From a virus, in IMG/VR virus record IMGVR_UViG_3300035698_021104, positions 1 through 46,232 of that record: a stretch of 46,232 nucleotides of DNA; one strand, written 5' to 3'. The notes beneath the pieces are model-generated. The model was given only the letters and a program-made list of their open reading frames with translations. It did not search any database and was not told where the DNA came from. This document shows positions 32,743 to 41,392 of the stretch, piece by piece (within the stretch, counting starts at the first letter, position 1; each line of letters begins with the position of its first letter). The translations under genes and the position numbers were made by a program.

Positions 32743-33891
32743 ATGAAGTTTCTAGTGGCGGCTGACTGTCATTTGTGGCCTATCACTAAGCGGTTAGCTA
32801 CGCGTACCCCAGATGGCGAAACACAGATCATGACTGGGGATTCGTTCTATGCGTTTCAGCAGCTGGCGGAGTATGCTGGCGCCAACGACCTGCCGATCAT
32901 TCTGGCTGGCGACACGATTGAAGAAGGAGAACGAGGCGGAGTTAGTGAGTGTTTGCGGTTCATGTCTGACCAGCTCACCAAGAACAAGGTCAAGCTGGTG
33001 CTTTACGTGGTAGGGTCACACGATAGCTCGAGGACGACAGGCTTAGATGACAACCCACCTTGGCTGTCACATTTGGCCGGCATCGAGACTGTGCATTTGG
33101 CTCAGGGGGTGTGGTGCCAGAAGGATATCCGTATTGCGGGGATCGATGCCCAACGTACTCCGGCTGACTTTGCCGCGGAGCTCGAACGCGTCAAAAAGGA
33201 TATCGGCAACTTGGATGTGCTGATTATTCACCAAGGGGCGAAGGAGCTGCTACCGTTCGAGAATGCCAGCGAGACGTCGTTTGCTGAGTTAGATGGTGCG
33301 GCGAAGTTGGTGATTAGCGGCCACGTGCATAAGATGGTCTACGAGGCTATCAGTGATGGTACGGATTTCTTGTCGCCTGGGTCGCTTGTGTCGACGCAGA
33401 GTAATGAGGAGCCGAAAAAGTTAGCGCACATCTTGGAGATCACTAAGTATGCGGTAACGTTGGTCGGACACATCGAAATCTCTAATAGACCTAGATTTGT
33501 TCGGTTGGCCATCACTGAAGAGGAGAAGGCGGAAACTCTTGCGTTCATGAAAGAGTATGAATTGAGCGACGACCTGCCGAAGGATGTGCGGTGGCCGTTG
33601 TTGTCCGTGCGTTACACGCCGACTGGTGGCTTCTTCAACGAGATGATGGCTGCGGCTCACGAGAAGTTCTACGTCAACGCGACGCCATGCCCCACGGTTG
33701 CGGAACAAATACAGCAGCCGGGGTTCGCTGACGATGATGGGAGTGTGCTCCGCATCATAGATAAGCACATCACGAAAGACACGGACGCACACAGATTGGT
33801 GGCTGAGTTACTTACGGTGCAGGGCGCAGTCCCGACTGAGGTTGTGAGCCGGCACGTGGACCAGATCATCCATGGGGGTGCTTTATCATGA
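32743..33891 (+). CDS. sbcD: SbcD/Mre11-like metallophosphoesterase nuclease
   Basis: A 382-aa protein. ATG 32743 has SD GAGGAGG; the longer open frame upstream is antisense-like and rejected. Metal-binding motifs in order: D8-x-H10 (AADCHLW), G56-D57 (LAGDTIEEG), GSHD 91-94 (canonical GNHD), H163 (IIHQGAK) and GHVH 193-196. This is the calcineurin-like order of SbcD/Mre11. Works with the SbcC-like ATPase encoded two genes on, to process DNA ends and hairpins in recombination-dependent replication. The stop overlaps the lipoprotein start (ATGA). Confidence 0.85.
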   Translation: MKFLVAADCHLWPITKRLATRTPDGETQIMTGDSFYAFQQLAEYAGANDLPIILAGDTIEEGERGGVSECLRFMSDQLTKNKVKLVLYVVGSHDSSRTTGLDDNPPWLSHLAGIETVHLAQGVWCQKDIRIAGIDAQRTPADFAAELERVKKDIGNLDVLIIHQGAKELLPFENASETSFAELDGAAKLVISGHVHKMVYEAISDGTDFLSPGSLVSTQSNEEPKKLAHILEITKYAVTLVGHIEISNRPRFVRLAITEEEKAETLAFMKEYELSDDLPKDVRWPLLSVRYTPTGGFFNEMMAAAHEKFYVNATPCPTVAEQIQQPGFADDDGSVLRIIDKHITKDTDAHRLVAELLTVQGAVPTEVVSRHVDQIIHGGALS

Positions 33892-34187
33892 GGAGTAGAG
33901 CGGTATTGCTGGTGCTTTTGTTTGCAGCTTGCGCGTTGCTGCTGTCTGGGTGTGGAGAGCCTACGGAGCTGGTTTACGTCACGTTGACTGCTACCCCAGA
34001 AGAAGTGAAGGGCGTCATGAAGGTCGCTACCAACGACAAGCTCCCAGTGACTGTCGGAGAGACGAAGCGATTAGTCCAACGGGATATTGGTGGGTTTGTT
34101 GTTATCCATCCGAGTGATTTCAAGGTCCTGGCTGATGCTTACAACGAGCTGATGCGACAGAGGAGGGAGGCAGAGAATGTGGATTAA
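33888..34187 (+). CDS. Putative lipoprotein between sbcD and sbcC
   Basis: A 99-aa protein. N-terminal signal with Arg (MRSRA), hydrophobic stretch and lipobox LLSGC (Cys22), then a 77-residue polar tail ending in a basic/acidic helix. It is predicted to be exported and lipidated. It overlaps sbcD by 4 bp and sbcC by 11 bp, so it is translated with them. Phage lipoproteins can act in superinfection exclusion or as outer-membrane spanins; no partner inner spanin is seen. Role uncertain. Confidence 0.65.
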   Translation: MRSRAVLLVLLFAACALLLSGCGEPTELVYVTLTATPEEVKGVMKVATNDKLPVTVGETKRLVQRDIGGFVVIHPSDFKVLADAYNELMRQRREAENVD

Positions 34188-36336
34188 GCAGCTGACTATG
34201 CGGGACTTTGGTCCTATTGAGCAGCTGACTATAGATTTCACGCAAGGCACCAATGGTATTTTCGGTGAGAACGGTGCCGGCAAGTCTCACGTTGGCGACG
34301 CTATCCGGTGTCTGCTTACCGGTGATCTTCCTAAGACTAATGGTTGGTATCTGCGAGATTTCGGCAGGGGCCCGAAGAAGTTTGTCCTCGAAGGGCTCTT
34401 TGACTTCGGCGGTAATGACGTCGCCATCAAGCGTACGTTTACTGCAAAGAAGGGTGAGGCTGGCGATCCGGATGAAGGTGTTCCGCCTTCAGTGTCAGCC
34501 AGGGCTTCCCTCAAGACTGGAGGCTTTTCGTTATCCTCGGTGGCTGACGTTAACGACAAAGTCGTTGAGCTGCTCGGTGTCAGCAACAAGCGTAAGCTGG
34601 AAACAGCGTTCGTAGATCAGCACGAGACAGACTTGCTTCTCCGTGCGAAACCCGCGGAACTCAACAAGCTGCTGCAGGACAGGTCCGGCGCTCGCATTTG
34701 TGAGCAAGCTCGTACTGCAGCCTTATCCATGCGCGCTACAATGAATACGACCGATCGCAGTGAAGAGATAGCAACCGACTCGGCTGGACTGCTGGAGAAA
34801 GAGGAGGAGCTTAAGGTTGCCGCGAGCGAGCTGGAGCAGAAGGCAGAGGACATCAAGAAGATCGACGTCGACGCACTAAACCTAGTGGTCAAAACCTACG
34901 ACACGTTTGAAACTGTCGTTGCGCTGTTAGACGAAGTTAAGGATGAAGCCAAAGCGCTGGACGATACCCTCAAGTCGATGATCGTAACTCGATCAGAAGA
35001 CGCTAAGAAGACGCAGACGTTGTCTGTTGAGCGGGACAGTAAGAAAGACAGGTTCCAGATTGAGAGTCGAGCGCTCGGTCAAATGTCTGTGTTACAACAA
35101 CTCGCTGACGCCAGGGCCAGCAGTGAACGGGCGCTCGCCAAGATTGTGGATGAGCTAACCGTGATCACTGAGAGCCAACCACAACAGCCGGGTGTCGAAG
35201 AAGAAGAGGTGGCTAAGAAGGAGCAGATGCTCCAAACCGTTGAGGCGGAGTTCAGCGCTTTTGCCTCTCTTATTGCGTCGTACGAGAAAGATGGGACATG
35301 CCCGCTGTGCTTTGGTGTTCCTCAGGAAAGCAGAATCAACCACGCTAAGGATATCGCTGCGCAGCATACGCGCTACCTTGTCAGCGCTAACGAGATCGCG
35401 AAGCTTCGAGCGGCGTGGAACAAGTTCCATACGGATGTTGAGAACCGCATACGTCGAACAAAGGAGCTTGAGGGTCAATTAGCTGTGGTAGCTGAGGCGT
35501 TGGAAAAGCAGCCCCCAGTTGTAGCTCCGTCGTCGGAGTCTTCTGCTGTCAGCAAGAAGTTCATAGCAGAGTTCGAGCAATTAGAGAAGTTCATCGCAGA
35601 GCAGGCAATCTTAACTGCCAGGCACGAACAAAAGTACAGCAGTACCGTCGAACGAAGAGCTGAGCTGGATGTTGAGATCGAGAAACTCAAGGCCAAGTAT
35701 GTTGCGGCTCCCACCGAAGCTACCTACCTCTCGGCCAAGCAGACGCTCAACAACAGAACTGAGATGCGCGTAGCTGTTGCTGGGTTGTCTGAGCGGGTCA
35801 AGCAGTTATGCGATGATGTCGAAGAGCGGAAGGGATCGTTAGAGCGCCTGAAGGAAGAACAGGCGGCAGGCGACAAGATCCGCAGGGCTGGCGATATGCT
35901 GGACGTGATCATAGGTACGCTGCACCACACGGCAATCCCGGCTGACATCACGGCTGAGTATATGCGAGAGATCAACCGAAGGATGGCGGAATACTGCGAG
36001 CGGTTGAGTGTTCCGTTCACGCTGTTCTTGGACGAGAAGTTGATGATGTTCATGGCGCAGTTCGATGATCGAGCTCAGCCGGTGTTCTTGTTGTCTGGCG
36101 GGCAGAAGATTATCGCAGCGTGGGCTTTCCATTTGGCGATGGTCACCTACGGCCAGGATGGAACGCTCGGATTCTTGTACCTTGACGAGCCTACGGACTC
36201 GCTCAGCGATACGAATCGTGCGAACGTCACTTCAGCTGTTGAATTCCTCAATACGACGTTCGAGGGTCTGCAGCTTATTGTTGTGACGCACCATCCTAAG
36301 CTGGCTGGTGTTTTCTCGAACTCGCATAGGATATGA
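34177..36336 (+). CDS. sbcC: SbcC/Rad50-like SMC-type ATPase
   Basis: A 719-aa protein. Walker A GENGAGKS (30-37), two long coiled coils with a zinc hook CPLC (C375, C378) in the middle, ABC signature LSGGQ (639-643) and Walker B LYLDEP (D670 E671). Complete Rad50/SbcC layout, shorter than the E. coli protein and close to T4 gp46-type phage forms. Partner of the SbcD-like nuclease. Its TGA stop is part of the 27-bp dyad element. Confidence 0.88.
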   Translation: MWIKQLTMRDFGPIEQLTIDFTQGTNGIFGENGAGKSHVGDAIRCLLTGDLPKTNGWYLRDFGRGPKKFVLEGLFDFGGNDVAIKRTFTAKKGEAGDPDEGVPPSVSARASLKTGGFSLSSVADVNDKVVELLGVSNKRKLETAFVDQHETDLLLRAKPAELNKLLQDRSGARICEQARTAALSMRATMNTTDRSEEIATDSAGLLEKEEELKVAASELEQKAEDIKKIDVDALNLVVKTYDTFETVVALLDEVKDEAKALDDTLKSMIVTRSEDAKKTQTLSVERDSKKDRFQIESRALGQMSVLQQLADARASSERALAKIVDELTVITESQPQQPGVEEEEVAKKEQMLQTVEAEFSAFASLIASYEKDGTCPLCFGVPQESRINHAKDIAAQHTRYLVSANEIAKLRAAWNKFHTDVENRIRRTKELEGQLAVVAEALEKQPPVVAPSSESSAVSKKFIAEFEQLEKFIAEQAILTARHEQKYSSTVERRAELDVEIEKLKAKYVAAPTEATYLSAKQTLNNRTEMRVAVAGLSERVKQLCDDVEERKGSLERLKEEQAAGDKIRRAGDMLDVIIGTLHHTAIPADITAEYMREINRRMAEYCERLSVPFTLFLDEKLMMFMAQFDDRAQPVFLLSGGQKIIAAWAFHLAMVTYGQDGTLGFLYLDEPTDSLSDTNRANVTSAVEFLNTTFEGLQLIVVTHHPKLAGVFSNSHRI

Positions 36337-36360
36337 GATCAAACCGCGTGGTTTGATCTT
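36334..36360 (+). repeat. 27-bp dyad element, copy 2
   Basis: Exact reverse complement of the copy at 15859-15885. It begins with the sbcC stop codon and lies 52 bp upstream of the -35 box at 36413. Confidence 0.7.
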
Positions 36361-36363
36361 CAT

Positions 36364-36410
36364 GACTATTTCTGGGGGTCCGCCAACATGCAGGACCCCC
36401 AGAAATAGTC
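36364..36410 (+). terminator. Perfect 18-bp hairpin terminator
   Basis: Arms 36364-36381 and 36393-36410 pair perfectly; 11-nt loop. It ends the sbcCD transcript just before a new promoter. Confidence 0.75.
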
Positions 36411-36412
36411 GT

Positions 36413-36441
36413 TTGACTCTGGTTTTGACGCAGCGTAGAAT
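36413..36441 (+). promoter_or_regulatory. Sigma70-like promoter for the replication operon
   Basis: TTGACT (36413-36418), 17-bp spacer, TAGAAT (36436-36441). Predicted start near 36448, about 34 nt before ATG 36482. The strongest promoter match in the window. Confidence 0.7.
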
Positions 36442-36481
36442 GGGTAGCTCAAGCTGTCGGTAACGGCAAGGAGGAGCAATC

Positions 36482-37111
36482 ATGCCCATGATCGAGATAG
36501 ATATACAGCTGCGTTTCACCACGCCATCGCTTGGGGCAGCACGTAAGCCGCGCGATTCCGTGTTGTACCATCAGCGCTCTGGTGACCATGTCGTGTTTAT
36601 GGAAGGATGGCTTGTTACTGCTACGAGACGGGGGGCTCAGGCATTAGGGAAGTACTACGACCTGGTGTCAAAAGTACTATGGCAACCTGTCGTGGACGGT
36701 AACACCGCAATCTATAAACGGTACTTCGCCCCTCGAAGATACCGCAGGCACGAAGCCTTTCTGGCCGGCAGCTTGATCGGGCTACGCGCTATGATTCCGT
36801 CGGAACTTGGTATTGATGGATTCTGCGAGGTGTTGGAAGTAGTTGGCAAGTATTTTGGCATCAGCCCGTGGGGGCACGACGGATCTGAGAAAGGTTGGGG
36901 TAAGTTCATAGTAGAAGGAGTCGAACAACATCGTGGAAATCCTCGTGAGGAAGCACGGAGCGTTCCTGGAGATCAGTCCAACGGAGATAGCACTACCACT
37001 TCTGACGGACCACCTGATATTCACCAGGAAGAAGCCTCTCTACGGCCCGGAACGGGCGAAGCAACGCAGGATGATGAGTTACCAGGAGGAGCTGCTCTAC
37101 AAGTTGAGTGA
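36482..37111 (+). CDS. Hypothetical protein with disordered C-terminal tail
   Basis: A 209-aa protein with SD AAGGAGG. Residues 1-150 appear folded (beta-rich start IEIDIQLRFTTPS, then basic and helical). Residues 151-209 are polar, Gly/Asp/Gln-rich and look disordered; this part overlaps the helicase gene in another frame by 179 bp. Unknown function. First gene of the replication operon. Confidence 0.6.
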   Translation: MPMIEIDIQLRFTTPSLGAARKPRDSVLYHQRSGDHVVFMEGWLVTATRRGAQALGKYYDLVSKVLWQPVVDGNTAIYKRYFAPRRYRRHEAFLAGSLIGLRAMIPSELGIDGFCEVLEVVGKYFGISPWGHDGSEKGWGKFIVEGVEQHRGNPREEARSVPGDQSNGDSTTTSDGPPDIHQEEASLRPGTGEATQDDELPGGAALQVE

Positions 37112-38369
37112 GAAGGCCGGCAATATTCTAACCTTTGTGGGCCTCTACTCGCGGATAGAAGCAGCGCTCAAGGACGGCGGACATTCGATAAAGTTTATCG
37201 ACGACACGCCGTTGCCTACATTCGATCCTCAATTCGATCGGTTGGATCCAGATTTCCAGTTACGAGTTAGTCAACGAGAGATGCTGGCACTCATGTTGTC
37301 TTGTGAGCGCGGGCAGTTCAACGGGTTCACAGCCATAGGTAAAACGACACTTATTGCGCAGTACTTGCGCTTGTTTCCGACGGGCATTTTTGTTGTGTGC
37401 GCGCAGCAGCGACCAATCGTACGCGCGATCTATGCTGACCTTGATAAGATCTTTCCAGGCGAGATAGGGATGTGCGGTGACGGGCGTAGCGACATCAACC
37501 GTATAACAGTTACTACGGCTGCCAGCTTGCCGAAGACCCCGGACAACCCTTATGCGTTGCTGTACGACGAGGTACATACGGCAGGGGCCGAGGGAACGAG
37601 CGCGGACCTCATGCATTTCACTAGCTGTAGGATGTATGGATTCAGCGCGTCAACGGAGTGTCGCACAGACGGAGCTGATTTACTCGTTGAAGCTTTGTTC
37701 GGTCCGGTGCGAATCAAAGTCGACTATAAAGCTGGTCTTGAGCGAGGGGAAGCGATCCCCATAGATGCGTACTTCTACGAGTTTGAGCTGACAGACCCTA
37801 AGGATACGAAGAACGTCGTTACCAAGAAGCGCCACAATGTTTGGAGGAATCGTCCGCGCAATGGAGCCATAGAGCGGATCGTTAGGTTTTGGGAGAAGGA
37901 GTTAGGCGACCCGCAAATACTCATCATGGTTGAAACGTTCGAGCATATGGTCTACCTGAAGAAGTACCACTTGCCGGACTACGAGATCATGTATGGTTCC
38001 GCCGATAAGCGCAGGATTAGCGCGCTCAAGAAACATCTACCCGATGACTTCAAGCCGTTAACGCCGAAGCGACAGGCGCAGATTGTTGAGAAGTTTGAGA
38101 CGGGGGAGCTTCGGCGACTGATTTCTACAACCACACTCGGCACTGGCGTGGACTTCACAAAGCTAGACGTCATGGTACGGGCAGATGGCGGGGCAACGGA
38201 GATCAGCAACATTCAGTTCCGCGGTCGGGTTACTAGAGGTGAGCGTGGCGTCTATTGCGATCTCTCTGTGACGGGAGACAATAACGAAACACGTAAATCA
38301 CAATCGAGGAGACGAAGCTGCGTAAAAGACGGATGGAACGTACATACACTGCCTCTCCCGATTGCGTGA
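36933..38369 (+). CDS. SF2 DNA helicase (UvsW/T5 D10-like)
   Basis: A 478-aa protein starting with GTG 36933 (AAGGAG about 12 nt upstream). Walker A GFTAIGKTT (131-139, K137), DEVH box 212-215, motif III-like FSAS, and motif VI QFRGRVTR (Q428, R432, R435). The N-terminal 100 residues resemble the accessory domain of phage SF2 helicases that remodel branched DNA. Probable role: fork or R-loop remodelling and recombination. It overlaps the gene before by 179 bp and the next by 37 bp. Confidence 0.8.
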   Translation: MEILVRKHGAFLEISPTEIALPLLTDHLIFTRKKPLYGPERAKQRRMMSYQEELLYKLSEKAGNILTFVGLYSRIEAALKDGGHSIKFIDDTPLPTFDPQFDRLDPDFQLRVSQREMLALMLSCERGQFNGFTAIGKTTLIAQYLRLFPTGIFVVCAQQRPIVRAIYADLDKIFPGEIGMCGDGRSDINRITVTTAASLPKTPDNPYALLYDEVHTAGAEGTSADLMHFTSCRMYGFSASTECRTDGADLLVEALFGPVRIKVDYKAGLERGEAIPIDAYFYEFELTDPKDTKNVVTKKRHNVWRNRPRNGAIERIVRFWEKELGDPQILIMVETFEHMVYLKKYHLPDYEIMYGSADKRRISALKKHLPDDFKPLTPKRQAQIVEKFETGELRRLISTTTLGTGVDFTKLDVMVRADGGATEISNIQFRGRVTRGERGVYCDLSVTGDNNETRKSQSRRRSCVKDGWNVHTLPLPIA

Positions 38370-38887
38370 AACTGGCAAACGTACTTCGGGATCACTATAC
38401 AAGACGGAGGCGTATGTTCCACCCGGCATACTCGCCGGGCAAACGATGGGTTGGTACGTGGCTGCGGGCGGCTGAAGCTATTATCGCCATGGGCGGCGTA
38501 GACGTGCCCATGTTTGTCGCCGCGCAGTTTGCTGTAGTTAAGCCGTTCCCGCAACCCAATATGCTCTGCGGTGAACGAGCTTTCGAGAGGTACCGCCAAC
38601 ATGGGCCATCTCTCGGTGAGGAGCGACAGCGTAAGCTCGAGTTCGAGTTGTCGTTTATCCAATCGCGAGAGAAGATAGGCGTACCAGTTGAGGAGTTGTT
38701 GAGAAATGAAGGAACACCGCTGAGTGCGTTGTTCCGTTTTTGTGTGGCTGCAAACATAGGGGATACGGAAACGGAGGACAGGTATGCTGAGGCAGCGCGC
38801 ATGCAGTTGACAGATCCTACGTCGCGGAAAGTCTACGAAAGTCTTGTGCCTTGGGATAGGCTAGGAGGCGTGGATGGATGCACATAA
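38333..38887 (+). CDS. Hypothetical protein of the replication operon
   Basis: A 184-aa protein. ATG 38333 has a poor SD; an in-frame CTG at 38318 lies 6 nt after GGAG and could be a non-standard start adding five basic residues. Arg-rich N-terminus (RDHYTRRRRMFHP), helical body. It overlaps the DnaB-like gene by 14 bp. It could be a helicase loader or accessory factor by position; no family recognised. Confidence 0.55.
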   Translation: MERTYTASPDCVKLANVLRDHYTRRRRMFHPAYSPGKRWVGTWLRAAEAIIAMGGVDVPMFVAAQFAVVKPFPQPNMLCGERAFERYRQHGPSLGEERQRKLEFELSFIQSREKIGVPVEELLRNEGTPLSALFRFCVAANIGDTETEDRYAEAARMQLTDPTSRKVYESLVPWDRLGGVDGCT

Positions 38888-40325
38888 TCTGATGGCTGAA
38901 GCTGATCTCGTTTTCATCCACCTCATTAGGCGCGGACCAGTCTTAACTCAGGCTGTTGCTCGAGGTCTAACTGAAGTACCATTTTCGGCCCGGGCCTATC
39001 TGCACTACGGCGTCATTATGAAGGCGCTGTTGGCGTGGCGCAAACGACGCGAGAATACAGCTATAACTCAAGCTGTACTGGAAACTATGGTCGGCAGCAT
39101 CTTCAGCAAGATGAGCGAAGTTACGGACAATCTTCGAAACAGAGCAAGGGCGCTCATACTGGCAGCGTTTATGTTCGAAGACTTTGTCGACGATTACATC
39201 ACTGGGTTTGACGGGCCCTTGCGTCGATTAGTAAATACGGTACTCATGATTCCAAAAGCCCAGATGTTAGTGGAAGGTTTCAATCAATCGAGAGCGATAG
39301 ATCAAGATGCTGTCGACAGTTTCATGACAGACTACAGGCGTAGTCAGATATCCTACGATGACGGGACAAAAGTGTTTGCCAATGTCAGTAAGTTGTTGTT
39401 AGGTGACAGCCCACAAGTCACTGGGTTGGACTTCATCGATAAGCCTATGGGAGGGTTGCGCGAGAGGTGCGCTGTAGGTTGGATTGCTGAATCATCTGGC
39501 GGTAAGACGGTCATCGGCTGTCAGGTTTTGTGCGAACAAGCAATACGCGATCGGCATTGCATGGGGTTCCTCTATGAGCAGCCCCTGGATGGTGATGTTG
39601 CTGAGCGTATTATTGCGTGCGGTGCAGAGGTGTCACGCGAAGATCTCACTAAACCGTTTGACGAGTTAGAACCAAGGGTACGCGATCGTATTGCGTCGGC
39701 GACAGATCAGATGGACAAATACCTGTCTATCTACGAGATGACGGCTAACTCTAAACGCGGGTTCGGTGGCGTAGCTGAGATTGAGAGTTTGCTGCAAGGT
39801 AAGCTCGATCGCGGTATTGATGTGAAGTTTCTGCTCATCGACTGGTTGCTGCCGATGGTCAACAAGGCGTACAGCTTGGGCAAGAACACGTCTGCACTGC
39901 AGTTGCGAGAGAAGATAGAGTTGACGTTACAGCAGTTGTCCGACGTCAGGGATAAGTATGGTGTTCAGATTGTTGTCCTACACCAGCTTGCTCCGAGTAT
40001 CGTCGAGGGCAAGACTCCGTTATGGGAGCCGGACTATACCAATGCTGCCGAGTGTAAGGGCTTTGGTTGGCTGTTGGACTACGTGTTTGGGTTCGGCAGG
40101 AAATGCTCCAAGTCTAACTGCATGTGGTTCATCGCGTCGAAGACCAGGAACAGCGGTCGGATCCGACGTGTTGTGCAGATGGACTGGAAGGCCAATAGGA
40201 TATTTGACGTTGACGACATGTGGTACCCAAATCGCCGAGCAGTGAACCAAGATTACTTTATGCAGAAGGATGTCTCCGCTCTTGGCTCGGACTTGGGAGT
40301 TTACGACGGAGAGGAGGATCTGTAG
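38874..40325 (+). CDS. DnaB-type replicative helicase
   Basis: A 483-aa protein with SD AGGAGG 5 nt before ATG 38874. N-terminal helical domain (1-170), then a RecA-like core: Walker A AESSGGKT (205-212), conserved YEQPLDGDVAERII (234-247), Walker B LLIDW (D323) and motif H3-like VVLHQLA (368-373). C-terminal basic segment WFIASKTRNSGRIRR. Unwinds the phage fork with the DnaG-like primase encoded next. The stop overlaps the primase GTG. Confidence 0.85.
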   Translation: MDAHNLMAEADLVFIHLIRRGPVLTQAVARGLTEVPFSARAYLHYGVIMKALLAWRKRRENTAITQAVLETMVGSIFSKMSEVTDNLRNRARALILAAFMFEDFVDDYITGFDGPLRRLVNTVLMIPKAQMLVEGFNQSRAIDQDAVDSFMTDYRRSQISYDDGTKVFANVSKLLLGDSPQVTGLDFIDKPMGGLRERCAVGWIAESSGGKTVIGCQVLCEQAIRDRHCMGFLYEQPLDGDVAERIIACGAEVSREDLTKPFDELEPRVRDRIASATDQMDKYLSIYEMTANSKRGFGGVAEIESLLQGKLDRGIDVKFLLIDWLLPMVNKAYSLGKNTSALQLREKIELTLQQLSDVRDKYGVQIVVLHQLAPSIVEGKTPLWEPDYTNAAECKGFGWLLDYVFGFGRKCSKSNCMWFIASKTRNSGRIRRVVQMDWKANRIFDVDDMWYPNRRAVNQDYFMQKDVSALGSDLGVYDGEEDL

Positions 40326-41392
40326 TGACCGTCCTCAACCCAACGCTTTACCGTGCCTTGACCCGGTATGGAAAGATCGATGTCCATAATGAGGGCGAGC
40401 ACTACGTATTCGTAAACCGTGGCACACCGAGGGCGCCACGAATAGAGACGCTACAGGGCGGAGAAGAGTACGCTATCAATTGTCCGTTTTGCGGCGATAA
40501 GAGGAAGCGGTTGTGGGTGAACCATATGTTCGGTCAAAGCCTCAAGAACGTCCCACGACTTAATCACCTCGCTGTTTGCCATAACGAGGACTGCGAGGTA
40601 CGAGAATTGATCGATGAGGCCCTCTCGAATATACCGTACGGTGAGGTCATCCAGGCTGAGGAGTTCGAAGGCGAGGTAAATTGGGACACCTTGGCTGAAC
40701 TAATGGTAAAGAACTTGTTTCAGATCGAAGCAGTGACGAGGCTCGATCAGTTGCTTGAGGATCATCCAGCGGTGCAGTACGTGTGCGATAGGCAGTTTGA
40801 TCCGGAGTTGCTGGCCAAGGTTGCGGGCGTGTCGTACTGCGGGCTAGAGGGGATAAGGCAAGCTCGTTGTCGGCTGATCATACCTGTGCTCTATGGAGGC
40901 CGACAGATTGGTTTCCAAGCGCGAGTAATACCGAACCATACGTCCGGCAACTGGAAAACCAAGTATTGGACGTCCCCTGGGTACAAGAAGTCCAGGTTCC
41001 TGTACGGCTACGACTGGGCGCGTGAATATAAGTTCGTGGTCGTTGTAGAGGGTCCCACTGATGCGTGGCGCCTGGGACCGCCAGCGGTAGCGACGTTGGG
41101 GGCTGGGATTTCTACACACCAAGCTAAGCTCATTGTCGACACATGGCCGGGGTTGCCGGTCGTCTTGCTTCAAGACCCATCGACAGCCAACGCTGATGTT
41201 GACCGTCAGTGGAACAAAGGGCGGGAGCGATTGATCACTGAAACTGGTGGCGTATCCCCCGTCCTTCACATTAAGCTGTCAGACCGAGATCCCGGTGATC
41301 ATTGTCGGGACGAGTTATGGTCATTGATTTTTGACTACGCGAGGAGCAACAATGTCCGGTTGGACACCAGTAAAGTTCAGCAGCATAGCTGA
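40325..41392 (+). CDS. DnaG-type DNA primase
   Basis: A 355-aa protein. GTG 40325 has SD AGGAGG and overlaps the helicase stop. Zinc-finger C53-x2-C56 with C85 and C90 (NCPFCGDKRKR... CHNEDC), then TOPRIM motifs VVVEGPTDAWRLG (E242, D246) and LLQDPSTAN (D284), followed by DRDPGD. Shorter than bacterial DnaG and resembling phage primases without a helicase-binding domain. Synthesises RNA primers. It overlaps the polymerase gene by 41 bp. Confidence 0.85.
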   Translation: MTVLNPTLYRALTRYGKIDVHNEGEHYVFVNRGTPRAPRIETLQGGEEYAINCPFCGDKRKRLWVNHMFGQSLKNVPRLNHLAVCHNEDCEVRELIDEALSNIPYGEVIQAEEFEGEVNWDTLAELMVKNLFQIEAVTRLDQLLEDHPAVQYVCDRQFDPELLAKVAGVSYCGLEGIRQARCRLIIPVLYGGRQIGFQARVIPNHTSGNWKTKYWTSPGYKKSRFLYGYDWAREYKFVVVVEGPTDAWRLGPPAVATLGAGISTHQAKLIVDTWPGLPVVLLQDPSTANADVDRQWNKGRERLITETGGVSPVLHIKLSDRDPGDHCRDELWSLIFDYARSNNVRLDTSKVQQHS

